Assembly (NCBI GenBank): GCA_017621845.1
Contig: JAGASI010000019.1
Location: 1 to 49,613, forward strand
DNA: 49,613 bases
Direction: 5' to 3'
DNA from: Muribaculaceae bacterium
Lineage (GTDB): Bacteria > Bacteroidota > Bacteroidia > Bacteroidales > Muribaculaceae
The translations under genes and the position numbers were made by a program. The notes under the pieces were generated by a model, which searched no databases, was not told where the DNA came from, and worked only from the letters and a program-made list of their open reading frames with translations. Below, in pieces: positions 8,801-19,412 of the stretch; within the stretch, counting starts at the first letter, position 1, and every line of letters starts with the position of its first letter.

Positions 8801-11278
8801 GTCGGCATTTGTGGCGAGAAATTTATATCGTCCCGGGGTTAAAGTTGATAAGTCAACAGTGGTTGAATCGGAGGAATTAAACTCACCTCTTAACAAAGCG
8901 TCTTTAAAGTAGTTGGGTATAGCAGATGCCGAATTACCGTTATTTGTCAAGTTTTCGACTGCTTTAATCGGTTTGACACGGGTGCCGTTATCCTTTATAA
9001 TTTTCCAGATGATGGGGCATTTTATCGTTTGCTTGTCATAGTCTGTGGCTGAAACTTTGATTTTTATTTTATCTTGATTGGAAATATCTGAGTCAAATGG
9101 AGAATCTGTCATTGAGAGGTTGTATTGTAGGCAATTGGTTGACAGCGAACCAATATCGAGTGTTGAACCATCGGGCATCAAGCCTGTTACGGTAAAATAG
9201 TGTTTGCTGAGCGACTGGTAGAAAGTGATGAAAGGCACTTGGATGGTACTATATGGGTTGTCAGCCTTTAGTAAGTCGGTTAACGTATTTTCCTTGAATG
9301 GATGATTGATGGTAATAGAGAAGCATCCATTGTTGTCGGTGTTGGCAGTGTATGTACTGTCATTGTTAGTATGTAGAGCTGAGATTACCGCATCACTGAC
9401 GCCTTGCCCCGAGTAAGTTACTACACGGCCTGAGATTATTATCTGATTTTTGGTCGGGAACAGGGAGCGTATTTTGACATTTTGGCTCAGGTATTGTTTT
9501 ACCTTGAAGTCACTGACATTGAAATAGGCACTTCCATAGGAATTGTCACCTGAAGGGTTGGTGGCGTAGATTGAAAATGATCCGGTGCGGGTGTCTCGGG
9601 GAATGACAAAGGCACCGGCAACGCGTCCCATAGAGTCGGTAGACATGCTGAGGGTATCAATATCGTTGTATTGGCTGTCGCGAAGAATTATACGTACAGG
9701 ATGATTAGAAACAACTCCAAGTGTGTCGGCGGCGATACCTACCAAGCGTATGGAGTCACCGGGGTGGACTGTGCTGAGGTCGGTGGTAAGGGTCATGTTG
9801 ATGTTATTGCTACGCTGATAGTCCACGGAATAGTAGGTGTTAATATTTTCCCATACCATTTTCCCATCAGGATATTTGATATAAAGTCCACGTAGCTTAC
9901 TGTCGATAATCGCCATACCCTCGTGGTCGGTGGTGGCAATAAGATGACCGGGTTGACGATGTCGATTGACTGTCTTGGAGGAATAAATTTTTACACCCGA
10001 CACGGGCTTGCCATTAGTAGCTGACAGTATAAAGCAGCGTGCCTTGTTACCTTGGGTGGCAACAATAGGACTGTACTCTATGGTGCGGATATAATCGCGG
10101 TCTCGTCTATTGGTGGTTTGAGAGCCGGACTGAAGTTTTATAAAGTTGTAACCGGTGGATAGGGTGATGTAGATGGTTGTATCTTTCTGTTGGGCAGTAG
10201 ACGCTCCGGTATTGACATTTATAGTTTGAACCGGTTTGGCACCTAAGGGGAATTTAATAGAGCCGGGGGTGATGTTAATGGGTAGATTGTATACTTTAAG
10301 TGTTATAGACGGTGTATTAGTATATGAGATATAGACCGGTGTCGGGGTAGAGGCAGCGGTTAAATTATTAAACCTGATGTTTACGTTGGGATTGAGTAGA
10401 TTGTTGAGGCGATTAATAATGGTATTTTCAACCCAATAGCCTTTATATTGATTGGCAGCTTGTTTCAGAAATTCTACCTTTTTGTCGGGTGTATTATCAA
10501 ATGGGCTATTGCCACATAATTCAGCTAAAACCAGGGCCGCTCCCATGCCTCGGGGTGATGAGTTATAAAGTTCAAGCAATTTCTGCTCATATACATCATG
10601 ACTGTATGTATTTTTAAGTTGGGCAATCTTCCACAGATACCATGTATTGGACTCAACGGGGACTGATGATAGTAGACGATTGAGTGTATTATTTTGACCA
10701 TCAGATTTGTTTCGTGCAAATGTAAATCGGCCACCTATCATGTCTGTGACACGGGTATAATAGTCATAAGTCAGTTTGTTGGCATCAAGGATAGATGAAT
10801 AATCCTTGAGTGGACGGCAAGCCGGGTCAAATGATTTTTCAAATGCGCTTTTGGTAAGTGAGTCTTTGACTGCATCAAACATTTCGGGGGACCATTGGTT
10901 AATGTCGGCCGGACGCGGCGTCAGTGGCAAATCGCGATTTCTGATTTCCCATCTTATTTTGTCATATATTGTATTAAGAATCTTAGCGGCATACAGGTCG
11001 CTCAGAGCTTTAAGGCCTGCGTCATTCCAACGGGCATTGAGAAAAACCTCATAAGATTGTTGGCCTGAGTTATTGTCAATCGATGATTGAGCCATGGCAA
11101 TTTGCATCATAGCACGGAATTGCATAATTTCGTCGCCTGAGGTCTTGGCCGCTTTTAATGCTTTTTGGGCATCGGACAAGACAGTCTTGGGTTGAGAAAA
11201 GTCGGGTGCATCAAATGAAGCATGTACATTACCGACTAACAGTGTCATACATGCAATTATTGACAGTATCTTTTTCAT
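5843..11278 (-). CDS. Alpha-2-macroglobulin family secreted protein lacking the thioester motif
   Basis: A very large (1811 aa) envelope protein of the bacterial A2M type, thought to trap proteases or guard the periplasm. I chose ATG 11278 over an upstream ATG at 11314 because it begins a clean signal peptide (MKKILSIIACMTLLVGNVHA) and the upstream 12 codons look non-coding. Residues about 300-900 contain MG-like beta domains, including a carboxypeptidase-regulatory-like stretch. An acidic linker (EDAAEEEEAPVL) precedes the A2M core, whose hallmarks KWDLRIFAWTKDGRTA and KPVMVQANAPRFTRRGD are clear. At the usual thioester position the sequence is LWHDCYPTAISQ (1346-1357), with no CxEQ, so it cannot form the covalent trap. 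The alpha-helical toroid and C-terminal domain follow. There is no lipobox. The common partner PBP1C (pbpC) is absent here; upstream lies the sugar operon. Confidence 0.92.
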   Translation of the reverse strand: MKKILSIIACMTLLVGNVHASFDAPDFSQPKTVLSDAQKALKAAKTSGDEIMQFRAMMQIAMAQSSIDNNSGQQSYEVFLNARWNDAGLKALSDLYAAKILNTIYDKIRWEIRNRDLPLTPRPADINQWSPEMFDAVKDSLTKSAFEKSFDPACRPLKDYSSILDANKLTYDYYTRVTDMIGGRFTFARNKSDGQNNTLNRLLSSVPVESNTWYLWKIAQLKNTYSHDVYEQKLLELYNSSPRGMGAALVLAELCGNSPFDNTPDKKVEFLKQAANQYKGYWVENTIINRLNNLLNPNVNIRFNNLTAASTPTPVYISYTNTPSITLKVYNLPINITPGSIKFPLGAKPVQTINVNTGASTAQQKDTTIYITLSTGYNFIKLQSGSQTTNRRDRDYIRTIEYSPIVATQGNKARCFILSATNGKPVSGVKIYSSKTVNRHRQPGHLIATTDHEGMAIIDSKLRGLYIKYPDGKMVWENINTYYSVDYQRSNNINMTLTTDLSTVHPGDSIRLVGIAADTLGVVSNHPVRIILRDSQYNDIDTLSMSTDSMGRVAGAFVIPRDTRTGSFSIYATNPSGDNSYGSAYFNVSDFKVKQYLSQNVKIRSLFPTKNQIIISGRVVTYSGQGVSDAVISALHTNNDSTYTANTDNNGCFSITINHPFKENTLTDLLKADNPYSTIQVPFITFYQSLSKHYFTVTGLMPDGSTLDIGSLSTNCLQYNLSMTDSPFDSDISNQDKIKIKVSATDYDKQTIKCPIIWKIIKDNGTRVKPIKAVENLTNNGNSASAIPNYFKDALLRGEFNSSDSTTVDLSTLTPGRYKFLATNADSLSNTIEEEFTVFNPLSEVLPDSTQIIYIPDGHLRLDKNNIIIPVLSSLNNIYILYSLEDELASIHPYQLQKGWNYVKIQAPQSLNKGISIQIIAPDKQSCQYNASLYNFKNLKAIDTDNAGKIKILTESFRDRLTPTAHEYWTLTLTDGNDKPIEGAVVASMWNSRLNIFGTPRQLSWPQNKYIVNRDITYDYGSPYKIYLGLHGQVKRLIEQSVSCPSFMNWMTNYDEEIGVVAYGTTRRMSLTGAVNGIAYKEAQYEVSEDAAEEEEAPVLYEVASSADTAAPMASAGGQSSEAVNKSFSYRDKEVFSALWRPMLNTDALGKVNLDFIVPNENSKWDLRIFAWTKDGRTASLEHTFTTSKPVMVQANAPRFTRRGDIITTLATVLNATDSTQSVTTVCELLDPITGKVLATSTSTDNLTVGGKALTSLTFIIPDTLSAKSLTYRVKSSTDTYADGEQINLPVLPSQSFVREAINFYLNPSDSTYTCKLPTPTGTGFNLDFSYTANPMATIIEALPTLWHDCYPTAISQSIALYGSSIALGLSKQHPEVKQYLISKKIDAKSVADKALEKLIDLQQPDGGFRWGTWCNESSLWVTMNVIDNLADLKRLGYLDNSSKTRRMIDDALNYVDANVRNTNTKYTIARSAFPSRPSLNGQKVIDATLRYITRDWKKMNINDKAVSALALTYNQRRATARQLISSLDQFATQTPNKGLQFKNERSLLTYGHLLEAYNAVSPDSKNVDGLRQYLIYRRQATDWGNSLVTSYVVSSMLNSGTRWSAPKTSPSLTVDSAKVTLSDPQGPAMTYRANISGSDLTLALTETGAPSYGAVIASYTAKMDSIAPYSEDDEISITKRLMIVNDDGSLKYTDGKDLKLGQRVRVLLTIVSPRPMSYVNIVDERAASFEPVEQLPVYRYNEGIVYYRENRDSVTNYYINYLPQGTRQLVYDVRVNNAGEYSSGIATVTCDQAPTLTAHSAGSTISVLPQ

Positions 11279-11396
11279 AACGAGTGGTGAATGGTTAATA
11301 TCATTTAGACACATTAAACACTCTTAAAGTTTAATGCATTAATAATATTGTGATGGCTTTAGTACAATTTAGGACGGGCTCTAATCTCATCAAGAC

Positions 11397-12359
11397 TTAT
11401 TCGTCAAGGCGAGATTTGGGAGATTGACGTATCGCGAAGTAGGCAAATGTAAGAAGAATACATGTGGCGATGAGGTATGTCCAGTGCTGTTGGGCGGGAA
11501 TAAGGAAGTATAGAGCATTGATGAGCAACTGGAGTAGGGCGTAGCTCAATGATACAACTACATGTGGGAGATGCCAGCGCGATGTGAGTATTTCATATAT
11601 AAATTCGCGATGTGGCAGAAGAATGTTTTTGCCGGCAAATAGTCGTTGCAGTGTGGTAAAGCCGGCATCAAAAAGCGATACGATAAAGAAGATGATAGAT
11701 GAGGCGTTATGGGTCTGGATGGTGATGTGTACACACATACATACAGCCAGAAAGCCGATGGTGATGGCGCCGACATCGCCGGCAAAGATGCGGTCGGGAA
11801 TGTTGAATACCAGAAAAGATACCATCGAGAGTATGACAAGAATACATAATTGGATATATAACTCGTTGCCTGCCGGTATGTAGGTATATAAGGTGTAGGC
11901 AAATGTGCCGAACAGCACAATCGTATAAAATCCCAACATTCCTGTAATGCCGTCAATAAAGTTGATGGTATTGATGGTGCCTACCCCTAATATTATTATC
12001 AGTAGGTAGATATGAAATGCCTGGGGATAACATAGCTGTTGATACACACCGGCGACGACCGCTACTTGAATAAATAATCTTATTCCCGGTGATAAAGGCT
12101 TGATGTCATCATAAAAAGACACAGCGGCTAATACCAATGCACCGGCTATGCACAACCACCAAGTAGTGTCAAGCACTTCATAGTGCCACGCGCCGAAAGC
12201 TATCAACGCTATAGGAACGATGATGCCTCCGCACGTGGGGGTAAACTGAGTATGGGATGAGCGCTCGGTGACTGGCGCACCAATTTTCCGGGCTTTGGCT
12301 ATCCGGAGAAAAGCCCACTCAGTGGCTATGAAGATGATTAGACATAGGATTATGTTCAT
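11397..12359 (-). CDS. WecA/MraY-family polyprenyl-phosphate phosphosugar transferase
   Basis: An integral membrane enzyme that transfers a sugar-1-phosphate (GlcNAc or related) from a UDP-sugar to undecaprenyl phosphate, the first step of lipid-linked glycan assembly. The 320-aa protein is almost entirely transmembrane (about ten segments). Family signatures are SSHTQFTPTCGG (34-45), the Mg-binding D84-D85 in FYDD, NFIDGITG (133-140), FAGDVG (192-197), and PHREFIYE with H250-R251. It is the last gene of the valS-led operon, 23 bases below fcl. With gmd, fcl and a DegT aminotransferase it suggests a fucose-containing surface or protein-linked glycan. The sugar specificity cannot be read from sequence. 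Confidence 0.93.
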   Translation of the reverse strand: MNIILCLIIFIATEWAFLRIAKARKIGAPVTERSSHTQFTPTCGGIIVPIALIAFGAWHYEVLDTTWWLCIAGALVLAAVSFYDDIKPLSPGIRLFIQVAVVAGVYQQLCYPQAFHIYLLIIILGVGTINTINFIDGITGMLGFYTIVLFGTFAYTLYTYIPAGNELYIQLCILVILSMVSFLVFNIPDRIFAGDVGAITIGFLAVCMCVHITIQTHNASSIIFFIVSLFDAGFTTLQRLFAGKNILLPHREFIYEILTSRWHLPHVVVSLSYALLQLLINALYFLIPAQQHWTYLIATCILLTFAYFAIRQSPKSRLDE

Positions 12360-12382
12360 TGGTTTTCGTAAGGACCTAATAA

Positions 12383-13459
12383 TTAATTGGTCAGGTACCA
12401 GTCATAAAGCATGGAGATACCCTGGTCAAGGTTGACGGTATGTTTCCAACCGAGGGCATGAATTTTGGAGACATCACAGAGCTTGCGCATAGTACCGTCG
12501 GGCTTGGTGTTGTCCCATAGGATATTGCCGTCAAAGCCTACACACTCCTTGATTTTATGGGCCAGTTGTCCGATGGTAAGTTCGAGGCCGGTGCCTATAT
12601 TGATGTGGGTGTTACGCACTTCAGGGCCGGAGAGCTTCTTCAGATCCTCAAATGAAACATTCAGCATGACGTGGATTGTAGCGTCAGCCATGTCCTCACT
12701 CCACAGAAATTCTCTCAGGGGAGTGCCTGAGCCCCATAGCTCCAACCGGTCGGCGTGTATGCCGAATGTAGCCAGATGGTCGGCCAATTCCCGGTCGGTC
12801 ATTTCTGACCGATATAGGGACGTTGGGCGGCGGTCAAGGTCAGCGCGTAAAGAGGTGTAGTCACCTTCCTGAAGAAGTCGGGCGAGGTGCATCTTGCGCA
12901 TCATGGCGGGCAATACGTGGGAGTTCTCGAGATGGAAATTATCTCGGGGACCATATAGGTTGGTGGGCATGACAGCGATATAGTCGGTGCCGTACTGGAG
13001 ATTGAGGCTCTCACACATTTTGAGCCCGGCAATTTTGGCGATAGCGTATGGCTCATTGGTATACTCGAGCGGTGAGGTCAACAGTGAGTCCTCGGTGATA
13101 GGCTGGGGGGCTTCACGGGGGTAGATACATGTCGACCCCAGGAATACCAGCTTCTTGACTCCATGACGCCATGCCTCACCAATAACGTTCTGCTGTATCT
13201 GGAGATTTTGGTAAATGAAGTCAGCTCGGTATATCGAGTTGGCCATGATACCGCCGACATGGGCCGCGGCGAGTATAACAGCCTCAGGTTGTTCGGCATC
13301 AAAAAAAGTTTTTACAGCCACCGGGTCGAGAAGGTCAAGTTCTTGGTGTGTGCGACCAACCAGGTTGGTGAAGCCGCGTTTTTCGAGATTACGCCATATT
13401 GCCGATCCTACCAGACCGCGGTGCCCGGCAACATATATTTTGGAGTCTTTGGTAATCAT
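12383..13459 (-). CDS. fcl: GDP-L-fucose synthase
   Basis: Epimerises and reduces GDP-4-keto-6-deoxymannose with NADPH to GDP-L-fucose in the cytosol. It is an extended SDR enzyme of 358 aa: the Rossmann motif AGHRGLVG is at 11-18, the catalytic S109 lies in LGSTCIYP, and Y138/K142 in PYAIAK. It carries an insert of about 40 residues before [19 protein letters not shown], which makes it longer than the roughly 320-aa E. coli enzyme; this insert is common in Bacteroidetes (recalled). The ATG overlaps the gmd stop by four bases, so the two enzymes of the pathway are translationally coupled. Confidence 0.97.
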   Translation of the reverse strand: MITKDSKIYVAGHRGLVGSAIWRNLEKRGFTNLVGRTHQELDLLDPVAVKTFFDAEQPEAVILAAAHVGGIMANSIYRADFIYQNLQIQQNVIGEAWRHGVKKLVFLGSTCIYPREAPQPITEDSLLTSPLEYTNEPYAIAKIAGLKMCESLNLQYGTDYIAVMPTNLYGPRDNFHLENSHVLPAMMRKMHLARLLQEGDYTSLRADLDRRPTSLYRSEMTDRELADHLATFGIHADRLELWGSGTPLREFLWSEDMADATIHVMLNVSFEDLKKLSGPEVRNTHINIGTGLELTIGQLAHKIKECVGFDGNILWDNTKPDGTMRKLCDVSKIHALGWKHTVNLDQGISMLYDWYLTN

Positions 13460-14514
13460 CGGTTTTCGGTAGCGATAAGTTTGACATCGGCCTCCACCAT
13501 GATGCGTACAAGGTCTTCAAATGATGTAGAACGTGGATTCCAGCCGAGCTGTTCGCGAGCCTTGGCCGGGTCACCAAGAAGTTGCTCTACTTCACAGGGG
13601 CGGAAAAATTTGGGATCTACCTCTACAAGCACATTGCCGTTGTCATCAATGCCCTTTTCGTTAATACCGATTCCTTCCCAATGGAGATTGATGCCGACGT
13701 GACGGAAAGCAGCGTCGGCAAACTCACGTACAGTGTGAAATTCGCCGGTAGCTATGACATAATCATCCGGCCGGTCTTGCTGGAGTATGAGCCACATACA
13801 CTCGACATAGTCGGGGGTATAACCCCAGTCACGACGTGCGTCAAGGTTGCCGAGATATAGTTTTTTCTGTTTACCGGCCGCAATGCGTGCGGCGGCGAGG
13901 GTGATTTTACGAGTTACAAAGTTTTCGCCACGGCGGGGACTCTCGTGATTGAAGAGAATACCATTGGCAGCAAACATACCGTAGCTCTCGCGATAATTTT
14001 TCATAATCCAGAAAGCATACAGTTTGGAGACTGCATAGGGTGAGCGTGGATAGAAAGGTGTCGTCTCGCGTTGAGGTATCTCCTGGACTTTGCCGAAAAG
14101 TTCGGAAGTAGAGGCTTGGTAGATACGTGTTTTGTGTTCCATGCCGAGGATGCGCACGGCCTCAAGTAGACGCAGTGTACCCAGAGCATTGGTGTCGGCA
14201 GTGTACTCGGGGACATCAAATGATACTTTGACATGGCTCTGAGCGGCGAGGTTATAGATTTCATCGGGTTTGACAAGCCCGATGATACGTACCAGTGACG
14301 ACGAGTCGGTCATGTCGCCATAGTGAAGATTTACTTTGCGGCCCTCGTGTTGGTCACGTACCCATTCTTCAAGATAAAGGTGTTCAATACGCTCGGTATT
14401 GAATGAAGATGAACGGCGTAGTATACCATGTACCTCATATCCTTTTTGGAGGAGAAATTCGGCCAGGTATGAGCCGTCTTGACCGGTGATACCGGTGATA
14501 AGTGCTACTTTCAT
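13456..14514 (-). CDS. gmd: GDP-mannose 4,6-dehydratase
   Basis: Converts GDP-D-mannose to GDP-4-keto-6-deoxy-D-mannose, the first dedicated step toward GDP-L-fucose. The 352-aa extended SDR shows [10 protein letters not shown] at 8-17 (NADP binding), [17 protein letters not shown] after it, and the catalytic pair Y160/K164 in [10 protein letters not shown]. It lies seven bases below the DegT aminotransferase and overlaps fcl by four bases, so it is part of one transcript. In gut Bacteroidales GDP-fucose feeds capsules and O-glycosylated envelope proteins. Confidence 0.98.
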   Translation of the reverse strand: MKVALITGITGQDGSYLAEFLLQKGYEVHGILRRSSSFNTERIEHLYLEEWVRDQHEGRKVNLHYGDMTDSSSLVRIIGLVKPDEIYNLAAQSHVKVSFDVPEYTADTNALGTLRLLEAVRILGMEHKTRIYQASTSELFGKVQEIPQRETTPFYPRSPYAVSKLYAFWIMKNYRESYGMFAANGILFNHESPRRGENFVTRKITLAAARIAAGKQKKLYLGNLDARRDWGYTPDYVECMWLILQQDRPDDYVIATGEFHTVREFADAAFRHVGINLHWEGIGINEKGIDDNGNVLVEVDPKFFRPCEVEQLLGDPAKAREQLGWNPRSTSFEDLVRIMVEADVKLIATENR

Positions 14515-14521
14515 AGTATAT

Positions 14522-15664
14522 TTATTTAGTTGGTTTGAGAGCTTTTTTGATGCAATCGGTCACGCGTTTGATATCATCATCGGTGAGCGATGAACCGCTT
14601 GGAAGACATAGGCCTCGGTTGAAGAGGTTTTCGCCGGTACTACCTCCATAGTAAGGAGCGTTGGCATATACGGGTTGCATGTGCATCGGACGCCACAGCA
14701 GTCTTGACTCAATATTGGCCTCGTTAAGGATAATCCTGAGTTGGTCGGGTGTTAACGGACTCTTGTCAAGATCGAGAGTGATGGTTGTGAGCCAGAAGTT
14801 GGAATTATAACGTGTGTCAGGGTTTTGATGTACCTCAAGACAGTCAATGTCTGAAAGTTGTTCTACATATAATTTGTGTATAGCACGGCGACGCTCGAGA
14901 TGTTCGGCGAGCACTTCCATCTGTCCACATCCTATACCGGCCGAGACGTTGGAAAGTCTGTAGTTGTATCCTATGGTCTCATGGTAGTAATATGGGCGGT
15001 TCTCTCGGGCTTGGGTAGCCAGGAATTTGACGCGGTCGGCCGAGGCTTTGTCAGGGCATATGAGAGCGCCGCCACCCGAGGTAGTGATAATTTTGTTGCC
15101 ATTGAATGACAAGGCACCGTATCGGCCAAAAGTGCCACAATGCTTGCCGTCAAAAGTGGAGCCAAGACCCTCGGCGGCATCTTCGAGGACGGGTATGTCG
15201 TATTTTTTAGCTACAGCCATGATGCGGTCAATCTGAGCCGGCATACCGTAGAGATAGACGGGGATGATGGCCTTGGGGTAGCGACCGGTCTTGGCGTGGC
15301 GGTCAATGATGGCTTGTTCGAGAATTTCAGGGTCCATGTTCCAGGTCGAGACTTCAGAGTCAATAAACACCGGGGTGGCACCACAATAAACAATGGGGTT
15401 GGCTGATGCCGAAAATGTCATGTCCTGGCATAATACTTCGTCACCGGGGCCAACTCCAAGCATCACGAGTCCCAGATGTATGGCGGCAGTGCCGGCGCTC
15501 AGGGCTACGACATTGTTTACATCCAGGAATTGTTCGAGACGATGTTCAAACTCATCGACATTGGGTCCAAGGGGTACTATCCAGTTGGTGGCAAAGGCCT
15601 CATCTACATATTTTTTTTCAGTACCACCCATGTGGGCGAGTGACAATAAAATTCGTTGTTCCAT
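14522..15664 (-). CDS. DegT/DnrJ/EryC1-family sugar aminotransferase
   Basis: A PLP-dependent enzyme that adds an amino group to a nucleotide-linked keto sugar. The 380-aa fold type I protein shows the PLP-phosphate segment [11 protein letters not shown] (56-66), the ring-binding D162 in [11 protein letters not shown], and the Schiff-base lysine K191 in [14 protein letters not shown]. It resembles PglE/EpsN-type UDP-4-keto-6-deoxy-GlcNAc aminotransferases, but no partner dehydratase or acetyltransferase is in this window, so the product sugar is uncertain. It lies 22 bases below valS and seven above gmd, inside the glycan operon. Confidence 0.9.
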   Translation of the reverse strand: MEQRILLSLAHMGGTEKKYVDEAFATNWIVPLGPNVDEFEHRLEQFLDVNNVVALSAGTAAIHLGLVMLGVGPGDEVLCQDMTFSASANPIVYCGATPVFIDSEVSTWNMDPEILEQAIIDRHAKTGRYPKAIIPVYLYGMPAQIDRIMAVAKKYDIPVLEDAAEGLGSTFDGKHCGTFGRYGALSFNGNKIITTSGGGALICPDKASADRVKFLATQARENRPYYYHETIGYNYRLSNVSAGIGCGQMEVLAEHLERRRAIHKLYVEQLSDIDCLEVHQNPDTRYNSNFWLTTITLDLDKSPLTPDQLRIILNEANIESRLLWRPMHMQPVYANAPYYGGSTGENLFNRGLCLPSGSSLTDDDIKRVTDCIKKALKPTK

Positions 15665-15686
15665 TGGTTAATACTTGTAATTTTTT

Positions 15687-18377
15687 TTATGATTTCAGTG
15701 AAGCGATGGAGGCCGATATTGACTCAATTTTAGAAGTGGCGTCGGCAAGTTTTTTGTGCTCGGCTTCAACCACTTTGGCAGGTGCGTTAGCTACGAAGCG
15801 CTCGTTGGAGAGTTTTTTCTCGACCGAGGCCTTGAAGCCTTGGTAGTATGCCAGGTCTTTATTAAGACGCTCGAGCTCGGCTTCAATGTCAATAGACGAA
15901 GCCATGGGAACATTGAATTCGGTAGTGCCAATCATGAAGGAGGCGGCAGCCGGATCTTTGTCAACGTTTTGATTTATCGCTTCTATGTTAGCCAGTTTGG
16001 TAATGAGTTCTGTGCGGGTAGTAGGCAAGGACCCGATAACATTGAGGGTGAGAGCCTCACGTGGCGAGAGATTTTTGGCGGCGCGTACACCACGAACAGC
16101 CGAGATTATCTCACGGGCTATATCGACGTCGTTAATGATTTCAAGGTCAATTTCGCCATTGCCCGGCAATGAGGCATACATGATAGACTCGCCATCGGGA
16201 CGATCGGTGAGATGTTGCCATAATTCTTCAGTGATAAACGGCATAAATGGGTGGAGCAGACGCAGGACCGAGTCGAAGTGCTTGAGTGCATCATCAAGAG
16301 TGTGGGCGTCAATCTTAGCCCCGTATGCCGGCTTGATCATCTCGAGATACCATGACGAGAAGTCGTCACGCACGAGGCGGTAGACTGTCATCAGGGCTTC
16401 GTTGAGGCGGAATTTTGCCAGCTGGTCGGCAATTTCGGCCGAGGCCTGGTTGAGTTTGGCTTCAAACCATCGTGAAGCTGTAGCTGAAAGTTGGTCAGCG
16501 GAAGCCTCGCTATCTATTTCCCAACCCTTGACCAGGCGGAAAGCATTCCATAGTTTGTTGCAGAAGTTGCGACCTTGTTCACACAGTTTGTCATCATATA
16601 GGATGTCATTGCCGGCGGGAGCGGCCAGAAGCATACCCATACGCACTCCGTCAGCGCCATATTGGTCGATGAGATCGAGAGGGTCGGGTGAATTGCCCAG
16701 CGACTTGGACATCTTGCGACCCAATGAGTCGCGTACGATGCCGGTGAAGTAGACATTCTTGAATGGGTAGTTGCCGACATATTCATATCCGGCCATAATC
16801 ATGCGTGCTACCCAGAAGAAAATAATATCGGGGCCTGTCACGAGTGTGGCGGTTGGATAGTAATAAGAAATTTCGGGATTGCCGGGATTGTTGATACCGT
16901 CAAACAGGGTTATGGGCCATAGCCATGATGAAAACCATGTGTCAAGAGCACCGGGATCTTGACGGAGGTCAGATAGCTGTAGACCGTTGTTGCCCGAGGC
17001 CTCGCGAGCTTTTTCGAGCGCGGCTTCGGCGTCAGGAGCGACAACAAATGTCTCGTCTTCCTCGGGTCCGTAGAACCATGCGGGAATACGGTGTCCCCAC
17101 CACAGTTGACGGCTGATACACCAGTCCTGAATGTTTTCGAGCCATACACGGTAGGTGTTTTTGTATTTCTCGGGAATGAAGTGGATGACATCATCCATGA
17201 CGGGAGCCAAAGAGATGTCGGCAAAGTGGCGCATGTTTACAAACCACTGTAATGATAGCCGTGGTTCGATAGGTGTTTTGGTGCGTTCTGAAAGTCCAAC
17301 GTTGTTTGTATAGTCTTCGACGCGTTCCAGAAGTCCGGCGGCGTCAAGGTCCTTGACGATTTGTTTGCGCACATCAAAGCGGTCCATACCGACATACATT
17401 CCGGCACACTCGGCTACGGTGGCATCATCATTGAAGATGTCAATCGTCTCGAGATTGTGTGTCTTGCCGAGCATATAATCGTTTTTGTCATGAGCCGGCG
17501 TGACCTTTAGGCATCCGGTACCAAATTCAATATCGACATATCGGTCTTCAATCACCGGTATCACTCTGCCAACGAGAGGAACAATCACGTTCTTGCCCTT
17601 TAACCAACCATTCTTGGGGTCCTTTGGGTTGATGCACATGGCGGTGTCACCCATGATTGTCTCGGGGCGAGTTGTGGCTACAAGAGCATATCGACGTCCA
17701 TCGGCTGTGCGATATACTTTCTCGTCTTCGGCGCCTGTTTCTCCCGAGAGGTCATCATCGGCGATGAAGTATCTGAGATAATAGAGATGGCTGTTCTCGG
17801 GGGTATATATTACTTCGTCATCTGAGATGGCTGTGCGGTTTACGGGATCCCAATTGACCATTCTGAGGCCACGGTAGATCAAGCCTTTGTCATATAGGTC
17901 ACAGAAAACCTTGGTTACGGCCTTGGAGCGCTGTTCGTCAAGAGTGAAAGCTGTGCGGCTCCAATCACAGGAAGCTCCGAGTTTGCGTAATTGCTGCAGG
18001 ATTATACCTCCATGTGTGCGGGTCCAGTCCCAGGCATGTTCGAGGAATTGCTCGCGGGTGAGGTCGGTCTTCTTGATTCCTTCTTTGGCGAGCTTGGCGA
18101 TGACCTTGGTCTCAGTAGCAATTGAGGCATGGTCAGTGCCGGGAACCCACAGGGCGTTTTTGCCTTCCATACGGGCACGTCTTACCAGGATGTCCTGGAT
18201 GGTATTGTTGAGAATATGTCCCATGTGGAGCACACCGGTAACATTTGGGGGAGGAATGACTATGGTGTAGGGTTCGCGGGCATCAGGTTCAGAGTGGAAC
18301 AGGTTGTGTTCCATCCAATAGTTATACCATTTATCCTCAACTTTGGACGGGTCGTATTTGGGAGGTAAAGTGTTCAT
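15687..18377 (-). CDS. valS: Valyl-tRNA synthetase
   Basis: Charges tRNA-Val and edits mischarged threonine. The 896-aa class Ia enzyme has the HIGH-type motif HMGH at residues 51-54 ([13 protein letters not shown]), the connective-peptide editing domain (about 190-400, including [14 protein letters not shown]), the KMSKS motif at 555-559, an anticodon-binding domain, and the C-terminal coiled coil typical of ValS (from about 830). It is the first gene of a tight operon into sugar-nucleotide genes. The ATG at 18377 lies about 150 bases below a probable promoter motif. I see no T-box leader, as expected for Bacteroidetes. Confidence 0.98.
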   Translation of the reverse strand: MNTLPPKYDPSKVEDKWYNYWMEHNLFHSEPDAREPYTIVIPPPNVTGVLHMGHILNNTIQDILVRRARMEGKNALWVPGTDHASIATETKVIAKLAKEGIKKTDLTREQFLEHAWDWTRTHGGIILQQLRKLGASCDWSRTAFTLDEQRSKAVTKVFCDLYDKGLIYRGLRMVNWDPVNRTAISDDEVIYTPENSHLYYLRYFIADDDLSGETGAEDEKVYRTADGRRYALVATTRPETIMGDTAMCINPKDPKNGWLKGKNVIVPLVGRVIPVIEDRYVDIEFGTGCLKVTPAHDKNDYMLGKTHNLETIDIFNDDATVAECAGMYVGMDRFDVRKQIVKDLDAAGLLERVEDYTNNVGLSERTKTPIEPRLSLQWFVNMRHFADISLAPVMDDVIHFIPEKYKNTYRVWLENIQDWCISRQLWWGHRIPAWFYGPEEDETFVVAPDAEAALEKAREASGNNGLQLSDLRQDPGALDTWFSSWLWPITLFDGINNPGNPEISYYYPTATLVTGPDIIFFWVARMIMAGYEYVGNYPFKNVYFTGIVRDSLGRKMSKSLGNSPDPLDLIDQYGADGVRMGMLLAAPAGNDILYDDKLCEQGRNFCNKLWNAFRLVKGWEIDSEASADQLSATASRWFEAKLNQASAEIADQLAKFRLNEALMTVYRLVRDDFSSWYLEMIKPAYGAKIDAHTLDDALKHFDSVLRLLHPFMPFITEELWQHLTDRPDGESIMYASLPGNGEIDLEIINDVDIAREIISAVRGVRAAKNLSPREALTLNVIGSLPTTRTELITKLANIEAINQNVDKDPAAASFMIGTTEFNVPMASSIDIEAELERLNKDLAYYQGFKASVEKKLSNERFVANAPAKVVEAEHKKLADATSKIESISASIASLKS

Positions 18378-18529
18378 AACGAGGTTTATGGGGTTACTTA
18401 GTTAGTTATATTATTGATGACCGTGTGCGAGGTTTAATACTGTAACTATACAGTTGATTAACAATATGGTAAACATTATTGTTGTGGAATAGGGTCAGTA
18501 TAGCCGATAACACGGTCTTAATCATCACG

Positions 18530-18537
18530 CAAAAGTA
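18530..18537 (-). promoter_or_regulatory. Probable promoter element of the valS-glycan operon
   Basis: On the minus strand TACTTTTG (followed by CG) matches the Bacteroidetes -7 element TAnnTTTG. No TTG is found 19-20 bases upstream, only T-rich DNA. It gives a leader of about 145 bases before valS. The leader itself shows no recognised RNA element. Confidence 0.45.
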
Positions 18538-18669
18538 CATAAAAAATTCCGTATTTTGTATCGGCAGAGTAAAAAGTCTACCTCATTGTGAATCGTAACC
18601 CATTATCGCCCATTGGTTGTCCAACTTTTAGAGCCTGCCCCATGATATATGTTAACGCTGAGGTCGCAT

Positions 18670-18723
18670 ATCTCGGTGTGTTTCCCTGACAGTCAACCTA
18701 AATCAGGAAAACACACCCGAGAT
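18670..18723 (-). terminator. Terminator of the sigma factor operon
   Basis: A long stem pairs 18670-18689 with 18703-18723 (about 19 paired bases, one bulge and one mismatch) around a 13-base loop. It lies about 50 bases below the stop of the membrane protein gene at 18771. There is no strong T run, so it could also act as an mRNA stability hairpin. Confidence 0.6.
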
Positions 18724-18770
18724 GAAATAAATGGGAAGGACAGGCGCAGAATGAAATATTTATCATTGAA

Positions 18771-19412
18771 CTATGATACTGATGAGTCGTTCATGTTGAT
18801 GAATTTATGAATTTGGGCGTCAATTGATGCCAACTTTTTCCTCATTCTTACTACCAGAATTATGCCGATGGATAGGCCTATTAAACCTCCTATCGCACTT
18901 AAGATAACGATTAAATTGGTAAATCCCTGACCCATATCTATATTACAAACTGCTGAATTGGTTAGTTCATAGGCAAACCAACAGAACCAGGGTATTATCA
19001 CCATTATGCCTAAGCAGGTAGCTATTGTAAAACGTGCCCTGGAGCGACGGGCCAATACCGAGGCTTGGATCATTGTGGTGTCGGGAGCTGAAATTTTTTT
19101 AAGCGGCCATGCCGACCAATGGTCACACGCCATATCAGCGCTCATCATGATACAGGTAGCGATTATAAATAATATGCTCAATTTAAAGAATACTCCAATC
19201 AGTATCCATAAAAGGATGCCAATTAAGCCGACAATGGTATAACTATGTATAATGTGGTTGACCGATGAAACGCCTGATTTGATTACTCGTTGTATTATCT
19301 TGGAGTTAATGACAGGCTGGGACTCTATTGCTGATTTGAATGTTTGGTATTGAGATTTCAGTTCAAGCAAATCGTGGTCATGTGTATTTTGATTTTCAGT
19401 AGTATTCATCAT
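18771..19412 (-). CDS. Four-helix membrane protein, candidate anti-sigma factor
   Basis: No named family is recognised. The 213-aa protein has a hydrophilic N-terminal region of about 55 residues, then four hydrophobic segments (about 58-73, 74-92, 133-152, 164-187) and a short basic and polar C-terminus. The ATG overlaps the sigma factor stop by four bases (19409-19412), so both are made from one mRNA with coupled translation. This is the layout of ECF sigma/anti-sigma pairs, and the cytosolic N-terminal part (His/Glu/Gln-rich) is where a sigma-binding domain would be. It lacks a recognisable zinc HxxxCxxC motif, so the anti-sigma role is inference from position. Confidence 0.75.
   Translation of the reverse strand: MMNTTENQNTHDHDLLELKSQYQTFKSAIESQPVINSKIIQRVIKSGVSSVNHIIHSYTIVGLIGILLWILIGVFFKLSILFIIATCIMMSADMACDHWSAWPLKKISAPDTTMIQASVLARRSRARFTIATCLGIMVIIPWFCWFAYELTNSAVCNIDMGQGFTNLIVILSAIGGLIGLSIGIILVVRMRKKLASIDAQIHKFINMNDSSVS

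Noticed and set aside
11278..11314. Upstream ATG for the A2M gene
   Set aside because: It would place 12 polar residues before an obvious signal peptide; ATG 11278 fits export.
11322..11346. Inverted repeat CATTAAAC / GTTTAATG between the WecA-like and A2M genes
   Set aside because: The stem is AT-rich, only 8 bp and lacks a T run; it could be chance or a weak terminator, so it is not listed.
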